This document shows positions 18,724-28,014 of a stretch of 64,000 nucleotides of DNA, one piece after another. Every line of letters begins with the position of its first letter. The first letter of the stretch is position 1. This DNA is from Chthoniobacterales bacterium (GTDB lineage: Bacteria > Verrucomicrobiota > Verrucomicrobiia > Chthoniobacterales > JACTMZ01). The stretch covers positions 20,527 to 84,526 of the forward strand of contig JAGYIO010000008.1 of the NCBI GenBank assembly GCA_018402585.1. Direction: 5' to 3'. A program made the translations under genes and the position numbers. The notes below the pieces were generated by a model. The model had not been told where the DNA came from. It did no database searches and worked only from the letters and a program-made list of their open reading frames with translations.

Positions 18724-19992
18724 ATGGCAAATACAATCCTTGTCGGCGCCCAGTGGGGTGACGAAGGCAAAGGGAAAATCATCGATTACCTGACCGACGG
18801 AGCCGATGCCGTCGTGCGCACCCAGGGCGGCAACAACGCCGGCCACACCATCGTGCACGGCAAGCGGAAATTCGTTCTCCACCTCATCCCCAGCGGCATC
18901 CTCCGGCCCGGCAAAACTTGCGTGATGGCCAACGGCGTGGTGGTCGACCCGCTCGCCCTCGTCGCCGAAATCTCCGGCCTGCGCAAGAAAGGCATTCCGG
19001 TAGGCAAAAACCTCCTGCTCAGCGATGGCGCCCACCTCGTTATGCCCTGGCACCGCGCGCTGGACGAAGCCCGCGAACAGCGCAAAGGGAAAAACAAAAT
19101 CGGCACGACCAAGCGGGGCATCGGCCCGGCTTACGGCGACAAAGCCGCCCGCACCGGACTGCGCGTCGGCGATCTCCTCGACCCCGCGGAGTTCGCCGGA
19201 AAATTCAAAGCGCGCCTGCGGGAGAACAATGCCGTCCTGCGCTCGCTCGGCGCGAAACCCGTCCCGCTGCAACCTGCCCTCCGGCAATACCTCGCCGCGG
19301 CCAAAACCCTGCGTCCCTTCATCACCAACACGGTGGTCTGGCTCCATGGCGTCATGGCCCGCGGACGCGGCCTCCTTTTCGAGGGGGCCCAAGGCACTTA
19401 CCTCGACCTCGACCACGGCACGTATCCCTTCGTGACCAGCTCAAACACCACGGCCGGGGGCGCCTGCACCGGATCCGGGGTGCCGCCGCACCGGATGGAC
19501 AAGGTCATCGGGGTGATCAAAGCCTACACCACACGCGTCGGGGAAGGACCCTTTCCGACCGAGGACGAAGAGATCTCGTACCTCCTCCACGGCATGGGCC
19601 GCGAATACGGTGCCACCACGGGACGCGCCCGGCGCTGCGGGTGGTTCGACGCCGTGGCCACGCGTTATGCCGCGATGATCAACGGGATTGATGAACTGGC
19701 CATCACCAACCTCGACGGGCTCGACCACGTTCCCCTGATCAAGGTCTGCACGGCCTACAAACTCGGCGGCAAAACGCTGAAACACCCGCCGACCAGCGCA
19801 GCCGACTGGGCCCTTTGCCGTCCGGTCTACCGCACCTTCCGCGGTTGGATGCAGGATACTTGCAAAGCCCGCCGCTTCGGCCAATTGCCCCCCGCCGCCC
19901 GGGTCTACGCCAAGGCCCTCGCGGAATTGACCGGGGCAAAACTTTCCATTGTCAGTATCGGCGCCGCGCACGACGAAACCATCCGGCTGTGA
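18724..19992 (+). CDS. purA: Adenylosuccinate synthetase
   Basis: A 422-residue enzyme from ATG 18724 (MANTILVGAQWGDEGKGKI); the track's longer start is unnecessary. Signature GAQWGDEGKGKI is the P-loop-like GTP site, followed by RTQGGNNAGHT, GTTKRGIGPAY (IMP binding) and TTTGRARRCGWFD. It makes adenylosuccinate from IMP, aspartate and GTP, the committed step to AMP. It opens a long plus-strand cluster and overlaps uppS as GTGA. Confidence 0.97.
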   Translation: MANTILVGAQWGDEGKGKIIDYLTDGADAVVRTQGGNNAGHTIVHGKRKFVLHLIPSGILRPGKTCVMANGVVVDPLALVAEISGLRKKGIPVGKNLLLSDGAHLVMPWHRALDEAREQRKGKNKIGTTKRGIGPAYGDKAARTGLRVGDLLDPAEFAGKFKARLRENNAVLRSLGAKPVPLQPALRQYLAAAKTLRPFITNTVVWLHGVMARGRGLLFEGAQGTYLDLDHGTYPFVTSSNTTAGGACTGSGVPPHRMDKVIGVIKAYTTRVGEGPFPTEDEEISYLLHGMGREYGATTGRARRCGWFDAVATRYAAMINGIDELAITNLDGLDHVPLIKVCTAYKLGGKTLKHPPTSAADWALCRPVYRTFRGWMQDTCKARRFGQLPPAARVYAKALAELTGAKLSIVSIGAAHDETIRL

Positions 19993-20714
19993 GCAACCCC
20001 GCCGGAGTCGCCGCCGAGAGAATCCCGCGCCACATCGCGATCATCATGGACGGCAATGGCCGCTGGGCCCGCGAGCGCGGGTTGCCCCGCATCGAGGGGC
20101 ACCGCCGCGGCTCCGAAGCGGTACGGGCCTGCACCGCCGCCTGCATCAAAGCCGGCGTCTCGCACCTCACCCTCTACGCCTTCAGCAAGGAGAACTGGCA
20201 ACGTCCGCCCGACGAGGTCAAGGCCCTCATGAACCTGCTCGACCGCTTCCTCGCCGAACGCACGACCGAAATCATGAAGCGCAATATCCGCCTGCATGCC
20301 ATCGGCCACCTCGACGATTTGCCGGCCAACACCCGGCGACGACTCGATTCCGTGAGGGAGAAGTCGGCCGGAAATACCGCCCTGACCCTCACCCTCGCCC
20401 TGAGCTACGGCGCGCGCACCGAAATCACCGATGCGGCCCGCGCCATCGCCCGCGCAGTGCGCGACGGGGACCTCGATCCGGATGCCCTGAGCGAAGAGAC
20501 CATCGCCTCCCGCCTTTACACCGCCGGACTCCCCGACCCCGACCTCCTCATCCGCACCTCCGGGGAAATGCGGGTTTCCAATTTCCTCCTCTGGCAGATC
20601 AGCTACGCCGAAATCGTGGTCACGGCGAAACTTTGGCCGGAATTCGGGGAAGAGGATCTTTTCGCCGCGATCCGGGAATATGCTGGACGGCACCGGCGTT
20701 ACGGAGGCATCTGA
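19989..20714 (+). CDS. uppS: Isoprenyl transferase / undecaprenyl diphosphate synthase
   Basis: A 241-residue cis-prenyltransferase from GTG 19989, which overlaps the purA stop (GTGA). Signature motifs: HIAIIMDGNGRWARERGLPR (catalytic Asp, diphosphate binding), GHRRGSEAVR, TLYAFSKENWQRP, and DLLIRTSGEMRVSNFLLWQ near the end. It makes undecaprenyl diphosphate, the lipid carrier for peptidoglycan and surface polysaccharide. The track start at 19815 lies inside purA and is not used. Confidence 0.95.
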   Translation: MSNPAGVAAERIPRHIAIIMDGNGRWARERGLPRIEGHRRGSEAVRACTAACIKAGVSHLTLYAFSKENWQRPPDEVKALMNLLDRFLAERTTEIMKRNIRLHAIGHLDDLPANTRRRLDSVREKSAGNTALTLTLALSYGARTEITDAARAIARAVRDGDLDPDALSEETIASRLYTAGLPDPDLLIRTSGEMRVSNFLLWQISYAEIVVTAKLWPEFGEEDLFAAIREYAGRHRRYGGI

Positions 20715-20725
20715 CAACTTTGTCC

Positions 20726-22150
20726 ATGACCGCGCAGCAGACCGTTCTTGTCGTCGATCCCGATCCCGATTTTCTCGCTTGGGCCCGGAGCCAACTTGCC
20801 GCCGGTGATGTCCGCGTCCTCACCGCGGAAGGCTCCGAGGAGGCTTTCAAACTTTTCTGCGCGGAGGATCCCCTCATGGTCATCACCGAAATGCGGCTCG
20901 GCACCCACAGCGGCTTGGAATTGCTCGCCCGCCTGCGCAAGCGTGATCCCAACGCCCTGGTCATCATCACCGGCGCACTCGGCACGACGCAAAGCGTGAT
21001 CGAATCGATGCGCCTCGGCGCCTTCGACTTCGTGCGCAAGGAACAGCTGCCCTTCAATCTGAAAATTGTGGTCGACGCGGCACTCAAAGCCGCCGCCGAA
21101 ATGCGCCTGGCCAAACCTTTCGAATCCACCCTCAGCCTCGAGCAGCACCAGGACAGCATCGTCGGTCAATCCGCGGCCATGCAGGAGGTCTTCAAAATGG
21201 TCGGGCGCATTTCGCACAGCGATGCCGCCGTCATGATCACGGGCGAAAGCGGCTCGGGGAAGGAACTTGTCGCCCGGGCCATCCACCAATACAGCGCCCG
21301 GCACGACCGTCCCTTCCTCGCCATCAATTGCGCGGCTATTCCGGAAAATCTGCTCGAAAGCGAACTCTTCGGTCACGAAAAAGGTTCCTTCACCGGGGCC
21401 AGCGCCCAACGTATCGGCCGCTTCGAACAATGCGATGGCGGCACCCTCTTCCTCGACGAGATCGGCGACATGCCGCTCTCCCTCCAGAGCAAACTCCTGC
21501 GCGTCTTGCAGGACGGCACGTTCTCCCGCGTCGGGGGCAACCAGACCATCCAGACCGATGTGCGCATCGTGGCCGCGACGAACAAAAACCTCGAGGCCGA
21601 GGTGGCCGGAAAAAAATTCCGCGAGGACCTTTTTTACCGGCTCAACGTGGTCCGCCTCCACCTCCCGCCGCTGCGCAGCCGCAAGGAGGACATCCGTCTC
21701 CTCGCCGAATATTTCCTCAAACGCATCGCGACCCAAAAACTGAAACCGCAACTCCAGCTGAGCAAGGAGTCGGTCGAGCTGCTCGAGAACCATCCTTGGC
21801 CGGGTAACGTCCGCGAATTGGAAAACACCATCCAACGGGCCGCCGTCCTCTCGACCAGCGACGTCCTCCTGCCCAAGGATCTTCCCCTCGGACTGGCCGC
21901 CAGTGCGCCACCCGGCGCAGCGGCCTCGGCCGCCCCCGCACCGGCCAACCTCGACCAGGCCGCCCGCCTCCTTTTCGCAGCCGCCGCCGCGCAACCCGGG
22001 CTCGAACTGCTCCCCTGGCTCGAGCAGGAATTCACCCGCCGCGCCATGGAATCCACCGGGAACAACCAATTGCGCGCGGCCAAGCTGCTCGGCATCACCC
22101 GCGCCACCCTGCGCAAACGCCTCGAGCATTTGCGTGGCACCCTCGCGTGA
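20726..22150 (+). CDS. NtrC-family sigma-54-dependent response regulator, atypical receiver
   Basis: A 474-residue protein from ATG 20726, 11 nt after uppS. It has an N-terminal receiver-like domain (1-120), a central AAA+ sigma-54 interaction domain with Walker A GESGSGKELVARAI, the loop motif GSFTGASA (usual GAFTGA), Walker B GGTLFLDEIGDM and arginine-finger region FREDLFYRLNVV, and a C-terminal Fis-type HTH (NNQLRAAKLLGITRATLRKR). Oddity: the expected phosphoacceptor Asp position reads VITEMRLG (Glu), and the acidic pocket reads VVDPDPDF. It may be phosphorylation-independent. No kinase gene is adjacent, and its target promoters are not known. Confidence 0.88.
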   Translation: MTAQQTVLVVDPDPDFLAWARSQLAAGDVRVLTAEGSEEAFKLFCAEDPLMVITEMRLGTHSGLELLARLRKRDPNALVIITGALGTTQSVIESMRLGAFDFVRKEQLPFNLKIVVDAALKAAAEMRLAKPFESTLSLEQHQDSIVGQSAAMQEVFKMVGRISHSDAAVMITGESGSGKELVARAIHQYSARHDRPFLAINCAAIPENLLESELFGHEKGSFTGASAQRIGRFEQCDGGTLFLDEIGDMPLSLQSKLLRVLQDGTFSRVGGNQTIQTDVRIVAATNKNLEAEVAGKKFREDLFYRLNVVRLHLPPLRSRKEDIRLLAEYFLKRIATQKLKPQLQLSKESVELLENHPWPGNVRELENTIQRAAVLSTSDVLLPKDLPLGLAASAPPGAAASAAPAPANLDQAARLLFAAAAAQPGLELLPWLEQEFTRRAMESTGNNQLRAAKLLGITRATLRKRLEHLRGTLA

Positions 22151-22929
22151 AAAGCGCCCCGCGCGCTTGGCTCCACCGCAACGGCTCATGGCAGCCGGAG
22201 GCCGCCCTTCCCCTCACCGACCGCGGCGCGCGCTACGGCATGTCCGTCTTTGAAACCATCGGCATTCGCCAGGGCCAACCCCTCCTTCTGGCTGAACATC
22301 TCGCCCTGCTCGCCGCGGGCGCAGACCTCTTGCTCTCGACCAACCTGCCCGACCTCCAGTTGCCTGTCTTGGCCCCCGGGGCCACCGGTGTCCTCCGCCT
22401 CTACCTCACGGCCGGGGACGGGGCCCCCAGCGCACCAGTCTGTGACCCGCGGCTCTTCGCCCTTTTCGAGCCGCATGAGTCCGCCGGCGTGCCGGACGAA
22501 CAATCCGCGCGTTTGCACCCCGCACCAGTCACCCCGTTTGCGTCCGGACAAAAAACAGCGAACTACTGGCCGAATTGCGCCGCACAGACCGCGGCCCAGA
22601 AGGCCGGGTACGATCATGCCCTCCTCGCCGATCACGACGGGAACCTCCTTTCCGCCGCCTTCGGCAACCTCTTCTTCGTCCTCGACGGCCAACTCTGCAC
22701 CCCGTCTCTCGCCCTCGCGGTCCGCGCCGGGGTCATCCGTGCCCGCCTGATGCAAAGTCATGCCGTGCGCGAAGTGGAATTTCCCGCCGCCCGCCTCCCC
22801 GCCGCGAGCGAACTCTTCCTGACCAACAGCCGGCTCGGCGTCATGCCCCTGCAATACGCGGCGATCGCCCCCGGACCCCTCGGCCGCGCTTTACGCGCGA
22901 CCCTCCTCCGCGAAAATCTCGTGCCGTGA
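22147..22929 (+). CDS. Class IV PLP aminotransferase, aminodeoxychorismate lyase-like
   Basis: A 260-residue protein from GTG 22147 (GTGA overlap with the regulator). Features: DRGARYGMSVFETIGIRQG (fold-type IV entry motif with YG-FET), the PLP-binding Lys in ASGQKTANYWPN, DHDGNLLSAAFGNLFFV (the usual E-x-x-x-x-N-x-F position) and LFLTNSRLGVMPL. PabC makes 4-aminobenzoate for folate; related members are branched-chain or D-amino acid transaminases. The length and RYG/FET motif favour PabC, but I do not assign the symbol because no pabA/pabB is nearby. Confidence 0.75.
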   Translation: MKSAPRAWLHRNGSWQPEAALPLTDRGARYGMSVFETIGIRQGQPLLLAEHLALLAAGADLLLSTNLPDLQLPVLAPGATGVLRLYLTAGDGAPSAPVCDPRLFALFEPHESAGVPDEQSARLHPAPVTPFASGQKTANYWPNCAAQTAAQKAGYDHALLADHDGNLLSAAFGNLFFVLDGQLCTPSLALAVRAGVIRARLMQSHAVREVEFPAARLPAASELFLTNSRLGVMPLQYAAIAPGPLGRALRATLLRENLVP

Positions 22930-25900
22930 ACCACGAACTTCTTTCCGCCGGCGAGGCCAGCGCCGCCGCGCGGGCCTGGCTCGAGGCCATCCGCCGCGCC
23001 GCCCCCGCCGTGGCCGGCGGCGCCGCCGCCCCGGCCCAGCCCTTCCTTGTTGCTTGGCTGGCCGCTCATCTGCAGCGGCCGGTCTGCGTGATCTGTGCCG
23101 ACGTCAAAGGCCAGGAAGAATTCCACCACGACCTGCAATTCTGGAACCAACGCGCCCTCTTCGTGCCGGACCTCGAACTGGCCGCCGCCGGCGTAGGCAA
23201 CCCGGACCCCGAACTGGCCGCCGCCCGCCTCGCCGCGCTGCGCGAACTCGACACCAACCCGCCGCCGCTCACCGTGGTCACCGCAGCCGGCCTCGATCAT
23301 CCCGCACCCTCGCGGGAAAAGCTGGCCGGCGATATCCTCACCCTCCGGCGGGGAGAAGCACTTCCACTCGCGGGCTTGCTCGCCCGCTTGGAGCAGACCG
23401 GCTTCATCCGCGTGCCCACCGCGGCGCAACGCGGCCACTACGCGGTGCGCGGCGGCATCGTCGATGTCTTCCCCTGGCAGACCATCCTCCCCCTGCGCCT
23501 CGAATTTTTCGGCGACGAGATTGAATCCATCCGCTCCTACGATCCCGATTCCCAACGCTCGGTCGAAACACTGGAGAGCGGTGAGCTTGGCCTCGGGGAC
23601 GGCGGCGGGGCGGACGACGCCACCTTGCGGGCACATTTTGCGCCCGACACCCTGTTCCTCTCGATCGAAGACGCCGCCCCCGACGCGCCGGCCCGGCTGC
23701 ATTCCGGCCCCGTCTTGGCCGACGACGAGGACCTCGACATCCTCGCCACCGATCACCCGCTCGGGGATTTCGCCGCCGGGGACATCGTTCTGCTTGAACA
23801 ACGCCGCCGCGATCTTTTCCGCCAGATCGCGCAATGGCAGGCCGACGGATGGACCGTGCGTATCGTCTGCGCCAACGAAGGCGAGGCCACCCGGTTGCGC
23901 GAGTTGGCTGCTTCGGGCGAGACCACCCCGCGCGATCTTCCCGTCCTCTTCGGCACCCTGACCCGCGGATTCACCCTGCCGGATGCCAAACTGGCCCTCC
24001 TCACCGATGCCGAACTTTTCGGCCGGGCCGCCAGCCTGGAACAACGCCGGGGTGGCTGGGCCCGCGCCCGCGCCGCCCTCTCGCGCCAGACTTTGCGCTT
24101 CGATGATTTCGAGACGGACGACCTCGTGGTCCACCTCGACTACGGGATCGCGCGCTACCGCGGGCTGCAGGTCTTGCCCGGACAAGAGGACGCCGGGGAA
24201 GTCCTCACCCTCGAATTTGCCCGCGGGTCGAAACTCTACGTGCCGCTCGAACAGGGGTGGAAAGTTTCCCGTTATGTCGGGGTCGGACGGAAAAATCCCG
24301 CGCTGAGCGAACTCGGGGACGGCCGCTGGCAACGCGCGCGGAGCAAGGCGGAAAAATCTGTCCTGGTCTACGCCGAAAAACTCCTCCGCGTGCAGGCCGA
24401 GCGGGAACTGGAGACCGGCGTGGTCTTTCCCCCGGACAATACTTGGCAACGCGAATTCGAAGATTCCTTCCCCTTCGAGGAAACCCCCGACCAACTCCGC
24501 GCCATCATCGATGCCAAAAAGGACATGGAATCAACCAAGCCGATGGACCGCCTCATCTGCGGCGACGTCGGCTTCGGGAAAACCGAAGTCGCCATCCGCG
24601 CCGCCTTCAAAGCCGTCATGGGCGGCCGGCAAGTCGCCCTGCTCGCCCCCACCACGGTGCTCGCCCAGCAGCACTGGCAGACCCTGCGCGAGCGGATGTC
24701 CGACTACCCCGTCACGGTGGGATTGCTCAGCCGCTTCCGCACGGTCAAAGAGCAAAAATTGACCCTGGCCGGACTGCGCGACGGCAGTGTCGACATCGTG
24801 GTCGGCACCCACCGCCTGCTCGGCAAAGATGTCGCCTTCAAAAATCTCGGCCTTGTCGTGGTCGACGAGGAGCAACGGTTCGGCGTGCTGCACAAGGAAC
24901 GGCTCAAGGAAAACTTCCGCGCTGTCGACGTCCTCACCCTCTCGGCCACCCCCATCCCGCGCACCCTCTATCTTTCGCTCCTCGGGGCGCGCGACATGAG
25001 CACGATCGAGACGCCCCCGGCCAACCGCGTTCCGATCGAGACCGTCATCTGCGGCTATGACGAACGCCTCATCCGCGACGCCATCCAACGCGAGCTGACC
25101 CGCGGTGGTCAGGTCTATTTCCTGCACAACCGGGTCAAATCGATCGGCCTCCTCGAGAAGCGCCTGAAGGAACTCCTGCCCCGCGCGCGGATCCTGACCG
25201 GACACGGACAAATGCCCGAAGAGGAGCTTGAAGACATCATGGCCACCTTTGTCGCCGGCCGGGCCGACATCCTGCTCTGCACCACGATCATTGAAAGCGG
25301 CCTCGATATTCCCAACGCCAACACCATCATCATCGACCGGGCCGACCGCTTCGGCCTGGCCGACCTTTACCAATTGCGCGGACGCGTCGGACGCTCCAAC
25401 CACAAGGCCTACGCGTATCTCCTCCTGCCGCGCGACCTGATGGGCGCGGGCGAGGCACGCCAGCGCATCGCGGCCATCCGGCAGTATTCCAGCCTCGGGG
25501 CCGGATTCCGCGTCGCCATGCGCGACCTCGAAATCCGCGGCGCGGGCAACATCCTCGGCACGGAGCAGAGCGGACACATCCTGGCCATCGGTTTCGAATT
25601 TTACTGCCGCCTGCTCAAAGCCGCGGTGGCCAAGCTGAAAGGGGAAAGGGCCCCCGGCCGGCCGGACATCAAGGTCGACCTCGACTTCATCGCGCCAGAC
25701 CCCGCGACGGCCCGCAGCGGACAACTTCCCGCTTGGATCCCGCCCGGCTACATCGCCGAACCGAAGGAACGCATTGCCGCCCACCGCGCCCTGGCCGAGA
25801 CCGAAACCCTCGCCGGGCTTGACCAGCTGAAGAACCAGTGGCGCGACCGCTACGGGCGCCTCCCGGCCCCCGCCCGGAATCTCCTCAAGACCGCCGCCGC

Positions 25901-26072
25901 CCGTCTCCGCGCCGCCGGGGCAAACATCGACCTGGTCGAAACCGAGGGAAAAGTCCTCCGCCTCCGCCGGGGCGGAGATTTCATCATGATCGGCCACCGC
26001 CACCCCCGGCTCGACTCCGAAGATCCCGCCTTGAAATTGCGCCAGATTCTTACACTCTTGCAGCAGCTGTGA
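22926..26072 (+). CDS. mfd: Transcription-repair coupling factor
   Basis: A 1048-residue protein from GTG 22926 (GTGA overlap). N-terminal UvrB-homology region (YAVRGGIVDVFPWQTILPLR), a CarD-like RNA polymerase interaction domain (DDLVVHLDYGIARYRGLQ), then the RecG-like translocase: RLICGDVGFGKTEVAIRAAF (Walker A), VGTHRLLGKDV, VVDEEQRFGVLHKE (DEEQ box), LTLSATPIPRTLYLSL and IIIDRADRFGLADLYQLRGR, and a C-terminal TRCF domain. It removes stalled polymerase and recruits UvrA. It is about 100 residues shorter than E. coli Mfd, mostly N-terminally. Confidence 0.96.
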   Translation: MNHELLSAGEASAAARAWLEAIRRAAPAVAGGAAAPAQPFLVAWLAAHLQRPVCVICADVKGQEEFHHDLQFWNQRALFVPDLELAAAGVGNPDPELAAARLAALRELDTNPPPLTVVTAAGLDHPAPSREKLAGDILTLRRGEALPLAGLLARLEQTGFIRVPTAAQRGHYAVRGGIVDVFPWQTILPLRLEFFGDEIESIRSYDPDSQRSVETLESGELGLGDGGGADDATLRAHFAPDTLFLSIEDAAPDAPARLHSGPVLADDEDLDILATDHPLGDFAAGDIVLLEQRRRDLFRQIAQWQADGWTVRIVCANEGEATRLRELAASGETTPRDLPVLFGTLTRGFTLPDAKLALLTDAELFGRAASLEQRRGGWARARAALSRQTLRFDDFETDDLVVHLDYGIARYRGLQVLPGQEDAGEVLTLEFARGSKLYVPLEQGWKVSRYVGVGRKNPALSELGDGRWQRARSKAEKSVLVYAEKLLRVQAERELETGVVFPPDNTWQREFEDSFPFEETPDQLRAIIDAKKDMESTKPMDRLICGDVGFGKTEVAIRAAFKAVMGGRQVALLAPTTVLAQQHWQTLRERMSDYPVTVGLLSRFRTVKEQKLTLAGLRDGSVDIVVGTHRLLGKDVAFKNLGLVVVDEEQRFGVLHKERLKENFRAVDVLTLSATPIPRTLYLSLLGARDMSTIETPPANRVPIETVICGYDERLIRDAIQRELTRGGQVYFLHNRVKSIGLLEKRLKELLPRARILTGHGQMPEEELEDIMATFVAGRADILLCTTIIESGLDIPNANTIIIDRADRFGLADLYQLRGRVGRSNHKAYAYLLLPRDLMGAGEARQRIAAIRQYSSLGAGFRVAMRDLEIRGAGNILGTEQSGHILAIGFEFYCRLLKAAVAKLKGERAPGRPDIKVDLDFIAPDPATARSGQLPAWIPPGYIAEPKERIAAHRALAETETLAGLDQLKNQWRDRYGRLPAPARNLLKTAAARLRAAGANIDLVETEGKVLRLRRGGDFIMIGHRHPRLDSEDPALKLRQILTLLQQL

Positions 26073-27055
26073 TCACCGTCCTCCGCTTCTCCCCGGGCGC
26101 CCTGGCCCTTGCCCTCGTTCTGCTCCCGCTCACCGCCCCGGGCCAGGAGCGCGACCGGCTGGTCGACGGCATTGCCGCAGTGGTCAATTCCAATGCCATC
26201 ACCTTCGGTCAAGTCCGCGAACTTCTCATGTTCCGCCAGCGGTCCCTCTCCGAAATGTACCAAGGCGACGAATTGCGCGACAAGATGAAGGAGTCGCAGG
26301 ACGCCGCGCTCAAAGACCTCATCGACCGCCAACTCATCATCGACTACTTCAAAAGCGAGGGTTTCCAAATTCCGGCCCACGTGGTCGAAGACCGGGTGAA
26401 CACGATTATCCGCGAGGAATTCGGCGGCGATCGCCAAGCCTTTGTGCGCACGCTCAAAGCCCAGGGCTTCAGCCTCGGGCGCTTCCGCGAAATCGAACGC
26501 GACAAAATCGTGGTCCAAGCCATGCGCCAGCGCGCCGTGCAGTCCGACTTCATCATTTCACCCGACAAGGTCGACACCTACTACCGCAAGAACCGCAAAC
26601 AGTATTCCACCCAGGCGGAAATCAAACTCAACATGATCGTCCTGCGGCCCGAGTTCGACGGTTCGGACAACCCGGTCGAAGCCAAACGCGCCATGGCCAA
26701 GGAAATCCGCGCCAAGCTGGCCGGCGGCGGGGATTTCGCCAGCATGGCCCAGATGTATTCGGATGACAGCACGGCCGACTTCGGTGGCGACTGGGGATGG
26801 ATCGACGAGAACACGCTGACCGGGTCGCTCAACGAAATCGCCTTCTCTCTCCCACCCGGCACGCTGAGCGAGACGGTCCAAGTCGGAGACACCTTCTACC
26901 TCATGCGGGTCGAAGCCAAGAAGCCGGCCGTGGTCCAGCCCCTGGCCGAAGTCCGCGAGGAAATCAGTAAAAAGCTCGTCGAGGAAGAACGCATCCGCAT
27001 GCAGGACCGCTGGATCGGCACTCTTCGCGAAAAGGCTTACGTCAAAATCTTCTGA
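26069..27055 (+). CDS. SurA-like periplasmic peptidyl-prolyl isomerase
   Basis: A 328-residue protein from GTG 26069 (GTGA overlap with mfd); VITVLRFSPGALALALVLLP is a signal peptide. The N-terminal SurA_N-like chaperone region (VDGIAAVVNSNAITFGQVRE, RQLIIDYFKSEGFQIP) is followed by one PpiC/parvulin domain (YSTQAEIKLNMIVLRPEF, FASMAQMYSDDSTADFGGDW, FSLPPGTLSETVQVGDTFYL). Such proteins assist outer-membrane protein folding in the periplasm. Only one parvulin domain is present, versus two in E. coli SurA. The order surA-pdxA also occurs in proteobacteria. Confidence 0.88.
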   Translation: MITVLRFSPGALALALVLLPLTAPGQERDRLVDGIAAVVNSNAITFGQVRELLMFRQRSLSEMYQGDELRDKMKESQDAALKDLIDRQLIIDYFKSEGFQIPAHVVEDRVNTIIREEFGGDRQAFVRTLKAQGFSLGRFREIERDKIVVQAMRQRAVQSDFIISPDKVDTYYRKNRKQYSTQAEIKLNMIVLRPEFDGSDNPVEAKRAMAKEIRAKLAGGGDFASMAQMYSDDSTADFGGDWGWIDENTLTGSLNEIAFSLPPGTLSETVQVGDTFYLMRVEAKKPAVVQPLAEVREEISKKLVEEERIRMQDRWIGTLREKAYVKIF

Positions 27056-27057
27056 GC

Positions 27058-27918
27058 GTGCCCGCCCGTCCCATCCTCGGACTCACCACCGGCGATCCGG
27101 CCGGAATCGGACCGGAACTCATCACCCGCTGCCTCGCCGCTCCCGGACTGCCCGACGGCGTCGACTTCCGTCTCATCGGCCACGCCGGCGGGCCTGCCCC
27201 CGGAAAGCCCAGCCCCGCCTCCGCGCAGGTCGCGTGGGACGCGCTGGAGGAAGCAGCCCGGCTTTTGCAGGCCGGCGCCATCCAGGCCGTGGTCACCGGC
27301 CCCGTGCACAAAGCGTCGCTCCACGCCCTCGGCTTTCCTTTTCCGGGGCAAACTGAATTTTTCGCCGCCCGGGCCGGGGTCGGGAATTTTGCCATGTGTC
27401 TGACCGGCGGACCGCTCACCGTGGCCCTCGCCACCGCGCACCTCCCCCTGCGCGAGGTGCCGTCCTCGCTCCGCACGGAAGAAATCGTCCGCATCGGGAA
27501 ACTGCTCCACGCCTTCCTCCAGCGGCGCCTCGGCCGCGCACCGCGCATCGCGGTGGCCGGACTCAATCCCCACGCCGGTGAAAACGGGCAATTCGGTCAG
27601 GAGGAAAAAACCCTCATCGCGCCCGCCATCGCCCAACTCGCCCGCGAGGGCGACTTCAGCGGCCCGCACCCCCCCGACACCGTCTTCCATCGCGCTGCCC
27701 ACGGAGCGTTTGACGGCGTCCTTTGCATGTATCACGACCAAGGCCTCATCCCGCTCAAACTCCTCGCCTTCGAGACCGGAGTGAACGTGACCCTGGGTCT
27801 GCCCCACCCGCGGACCAGCCCCGACCACGGCACCGCCTTCGACCTGGCCGGCACCGGTCGCGCCAACCACCAAAGCATGCTCGCCGCGATCCATCTCGCG
27901 GCCGACCTGCTGCGGTAG
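27058..27918 (+). CDS. pdxA: 4-hydroxythreonine-4-phosphate dehydrogenase
   Basis: A 286-residue enzyme from GTG 27058, 2 nt after the surA-like stop. Signature: LGLTTGDPAGIGPELITRCL at the N terminus; VVTGPVHKASL; FPGQTEFFA; metal-binding histidines in ALATAHLPL, AGLNPHAGENG and MYHDQGLIPLKLL; and HGTAFDLAGTGRAN. It oxidises 4-phosphohydroxy-threonine in the DXP-dependent vitamin B6 pathway. Somewhat shorter than E. coli PdxA (about 330), with the deletion in the N-terminal half. Confidence 0.93.
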   Translation: MPARPILGLTTGDPAGIGPELITRCLAAPGLPDGVDFRLIGHAGGPAPGKPSPASAQVAWDALEEAARLLQAGAIQAVVTGPVHKASLHALGFPFPGQTEFFAARAGVGNFAMCLTGGPLTVALATAHLPLREVPSSLRTEEIVRIGKLLHAFLQRRLGRAPRIAVAGLNPHAGENGQFGQEEKTLIAPAIAQLAREGDFSGPHPPDTVFHRAAHGAFDGVLCMYHDQGLIPLKLLAFETGVNVTLGLPHPRTSPDHGTAFDLAGTGRANHQSMLAAIHLAADLLR

Positions 27919-27966
27919 ACGTCCTTGTCGCCGCAGGATTGCTCAAGGTGGATTACGATCCACCAA

Positions 27967-28012
27967 CTCCCTCAACCCTCAACGCTCAACGCTCAACGCT
28001 CAACCCTCAACT
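27967..28012. repeat. Heptanucleotide tandem repeat, (CTCAACS)n
   Basis: Between the convergent pdxA and cysH genes there are about six head-to-tail 7-bp words: CTCAACC, then CTCAACG three times, then CTCAACC and CTCAAC. It almost abuts the cysH stop. Same period as the A/T-rich heptamer tracts of the 51-63 kb region, but a different word. Confidence 0.8.
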
Positions 28013-28014
28013 TT

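Noticed and set aside
22575-22925. N-terminal extension of the Mfd ORF
   Set aside because: Overlaps the PabC-like gene in another frame; the GTG at 22926 with GTGA overlap fits the operon pattern.
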